Source of the DNA: an uncultured Clostridia bacterium
GTDB taxonomy: Bacteria; Bacillota; Clostridia; Oscillospirales; CAG-272
Direction: 5' to 3'
DNA length: 6,482 nt
Assembly (NCBI GenBank): GCA_946040935.1
Contig: CAMGCN010000062.1
Location: forward strand, 1 to 6,482
The position numbers and the translations under genes are program-made. This document shows, one piece after another, positions 5,636 to 6,482 of this stretch (position 1 is its first letter; every line of letters starts with the position of its first letter). The notes under the pieces are model-generated. The model saw only the letters and a program-made list of their open reading frames with translations. It was not told the DNA's origin and ran no database searches.

Positions 5636-6383
5636 TTTTATCACCCACAAAATGCGACAGAATCTTTTCGAGAATAATACTGAAAATCACCACCACGCTC
5701 GTCCACGCGAAAAGCATGGGAGTTTCAAGATAGCTTTTAGAAAGGAAAATCTCATTGCCGATTGATTTGTCGGGACGGCAGAGAACCTCCGCCGCAATAC
5801 CCGATTTCCACGCAAGACCGAGAGAAGCGGTAAGGCCGGCGGCGAAATATGACTTTACGGAAGGTATATACAAAAGCTTCATTCTCTTTATGAATGAAAA
5901 TCCGTACACCTGTGCAACCTCGCGTAAATCCTCGCTCACACTTTCAATTCCCTTTTTCACATTTATCCACATAATAGGCATAACGATGAGAAAAACCGTA
6001 AAAACCGGGACTCTCTCACGAGGAAGAAAATACCATGCGAGTATTATAAACGAAGCTACGGGAACGCATCTTATAACCGCGACGGCAGGCGAAAAAAGCG
6101 AGCAAAAAATCTTGTTTTCCGAAAACACCGCCGTAAGCGTACCTAAAAACACGCCTATGGCAAATCCGATAAGAATCCTCAAAAAGGAAGACAGGCAGAT
6201 AAGCCAAAAACCGGCGTCGCAAAAAAGAAGAACGAGGGTATGCAAAGTCGAGACCGGCGAAGAAAAAATGAGCTCATTACCGATAATAATCGAAACTGTT
6301 TCCCATATTAAAATCCAGAAAAAAAGTACTGCCGCACCCGACAGTACTTTTTTCGTCTTACTTCTGATAGTAGAAGCTCTCAT
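5622..6383 (-). CDS. ABC transporter permease (BPD_transp_1; SsuC/TauC/ThiX-like)
   Basis: A 253-residue integral membrane protein with about six membrane segments, the normal size and shape for the sulfonate/nitrate/thiamine-precursor importer permeases. The first segment is at about 13-34. The EAA loop that docks on the ATPase is at about 155-184 (EVAQVYGFSFIKRMKLLYIP, then SVKSYFAAG), followed by the GLAWKSGIAAEVL helix and the IGNEIFLSKSYLETP segment typical of the group. The ATG at 6383 gives the expected short, positively charged start MRASTIRSKTKK. An ATG at 6422 would extend it by 13 residues that only mirror the upstream gene in another frame. The start lies inside the substrate-binding protein gene (26-base overlap) with no strong ribosome binding site, which suggests translational coupling. 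A terminator-like hairpin lies in codons 11-22. Confidence 0.9.
   Translation of the reverse strand: MRASTIRSKTKKVLSGAAVLFFWILIWETVSIIIGNELIFSSPVSTLHTLVLLFCDAGFWLICLSSFLRILIGFAIGVFLGTLTAVFSENKIFCSLFSPAVAVIRCVPVASFIILAWYFLPRERVPVFTVFLIVMPIMWINVKKGIESVSEDLREVAQVYGFSFIKRMKLLYIPSVKSYFAAGLTASLGLAWKSGIAAEVLCRPDKSIGNEIFLSKSYLETPMLFAWTSVVVIFSIILEKILSHFVGDKNDRT
6320..6353. terminator. Terminator-like hairpin inside the start of the permease gene
   Basis: AAAAAAGTACTG (6320-6331) and CAGTACTTTTTT (6342-6353) form a perfect 12-base-pair stem with a ten-base loop. On the minus strand it begins four bases after the stop of the substrate-binding protein gene and its descending arm ends in a run of seven T residues (6325-6319), so it looks like an intrinsic terminator. 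It also lies within the permease reading frame, where it encodes the start of the first membrane segment. It may cut down expression of the permease and ATPase relative to the binding protein. Confidence 0.55.
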
Positions 6384-6435
6384 CGGGCATGTTGCCGCCG
6401 ACGCTCTTGGCGTCGGCATCATAAAGCACCTGAAG
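6358..6435 (-). CDS. ABC transporter substrate-binding protein, last 25 residues only
   Basis: Reading leftward from the genomic end at 6436, the frame gives 25 residues ending VGGNMPDESFYYQK and a TAA at 6360-6358. The GG-x-x-P-D-E-S-F-Y-Y ending is characteristic, from memory, of substrate-binding proteins of the NMT1/SsuA type, which deliver sulfonates, nitrate or thiamine precursors to their permease outside the membrane. Its place directly upstream of the permease supports this. The rest is missing because the contig ends in adapter sequence. The frame overlaps the permease start by 26 bases. Confidence 0.7.
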   Translation of the reverse strand, partial: LQVLYDADAKSVGGNMPDESFYYQK

Positions 6436-6436
6436 G

Positions 6437-6482
6437 CTGTCTCTTATACACATCTGACGCTGCCGACGAAGGCTTAGGTGTA
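6437..6482. other. Illumina Nextera (Tn5) adapter with i5 index, not genomic
   Basis: CTGTCTCTTATACACATCT (6437-6455) is the Tn5 mosaic end, GACGCTGCCGACGA (6456-6469) the remainder of the Nextera read-1 adapter in reverse complement, AGGCTTAG (6470-6477) matches the reverse complement of a standard i5 index (CTAAGCCT), and GTGTA (6478-6482) is the start of the following P5-side sequence. The order and spacing are those of adapter read-through. Translated on the plus strand it gives the SYTHLTLPTKA peptide found in many contaminated database entries. Confidence 0.97.

Noticed and set aside
5755..6477. Plus-strand open frame of 240 codons ending SYTHLTLPTKA
   Set aside because: It is antisense to the permease, and its last residues are translated Nextera adapter.
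1..6482. CRISPR arrays, tRNA or rRNA genes, insertion sequences, toxin-antitoxin or defence systems
   Set aside because: Scanning both strands showed no spaced direct repeats, cloverleaf structures, transposase motifs or recognisable defence domains.

Overview
The window looks like the end of a metagenomic or draft-genome contig from an anaerobic, low-to-mid GC Firmicute, probably a gut member of the Clostridia. The signs are strong AAGGAGG-type ribosome binding sites, tight operons, DUF6809-type small proteins, a FeoA/FeoB iron system beside a stand-alone DtxR/MntR regulator, and a PepSY lipoprotein. The assignment rests on protein resemblance and style of organisation; no marker gene fixes the genus.

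Layout. Positions 1-162 hold the 5' part of an unrecognised minus-strand gene with a good promoter. Positions 322-851 hold two small plus-strand genes of a kind common in clostridial accessory DNA, the second with an unusual C-terminus. A bidirectional terminator (817-842) separates them from glyA (serine hydroxymethyltransferase, minus strand, 866-2104), which has its own promoter. Next, also on the minus strand, is a two-gene operon: a PepSY-type lipoprotein (3281-2685) whose stop overlaps the start of a ferritin-like helical protein (2688-2254), ended by a terminator at 2210-2245. Upstream of that lies feoA-feoB (4606-3387), with feoB cut short halfway through the protein. Divergent from feoA is a MntR-like metal-dependent repressor (about 4685-5104, plus strand), with a dyad between the two genes that is a good operator candidate. 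Last come the genes of an ABC importer of the sulfonate/nitrate/thiamine-precursor type on the minus strand: the tail of the substrate-binding protein (6435-6358), the permease (6383-5622) and a compact ATPase (5635-5090), with overlapping reading frames.

How the genes work together. FeoA/FeoB would import ferrous iron, and the neighbouring MntR-like protein, which keeps all six MntR-type metal ligands, would repress both itself and feoAB when metal is plentiful. The FeoB here lacks the C-terminal membrane half, so the locus is either decayed or wrongly assembled. The ABC genes form one import system whose substrate cannot be told from this fragment. GlyA supplies glycine and one-carbon units and is independent of its neighbours.

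The last 46 bases (6437-6482) are not genomic. They match an Illumina Nextera/Tn5 adapter, an i5 index and the start of the P5-side sequence, so the genome ends at 6436. I found no CRISPR array, tRNA, rRNA, insertion sequence or clearly novel multi-gene system. The points most worth a second look are the adapter end, the truncated feoB, the missing start codon of the regulator, the terminator-like hairpin inside the permease gene and the inverted repeat that encloses a promoter and a ribosome binding site at 284-315.
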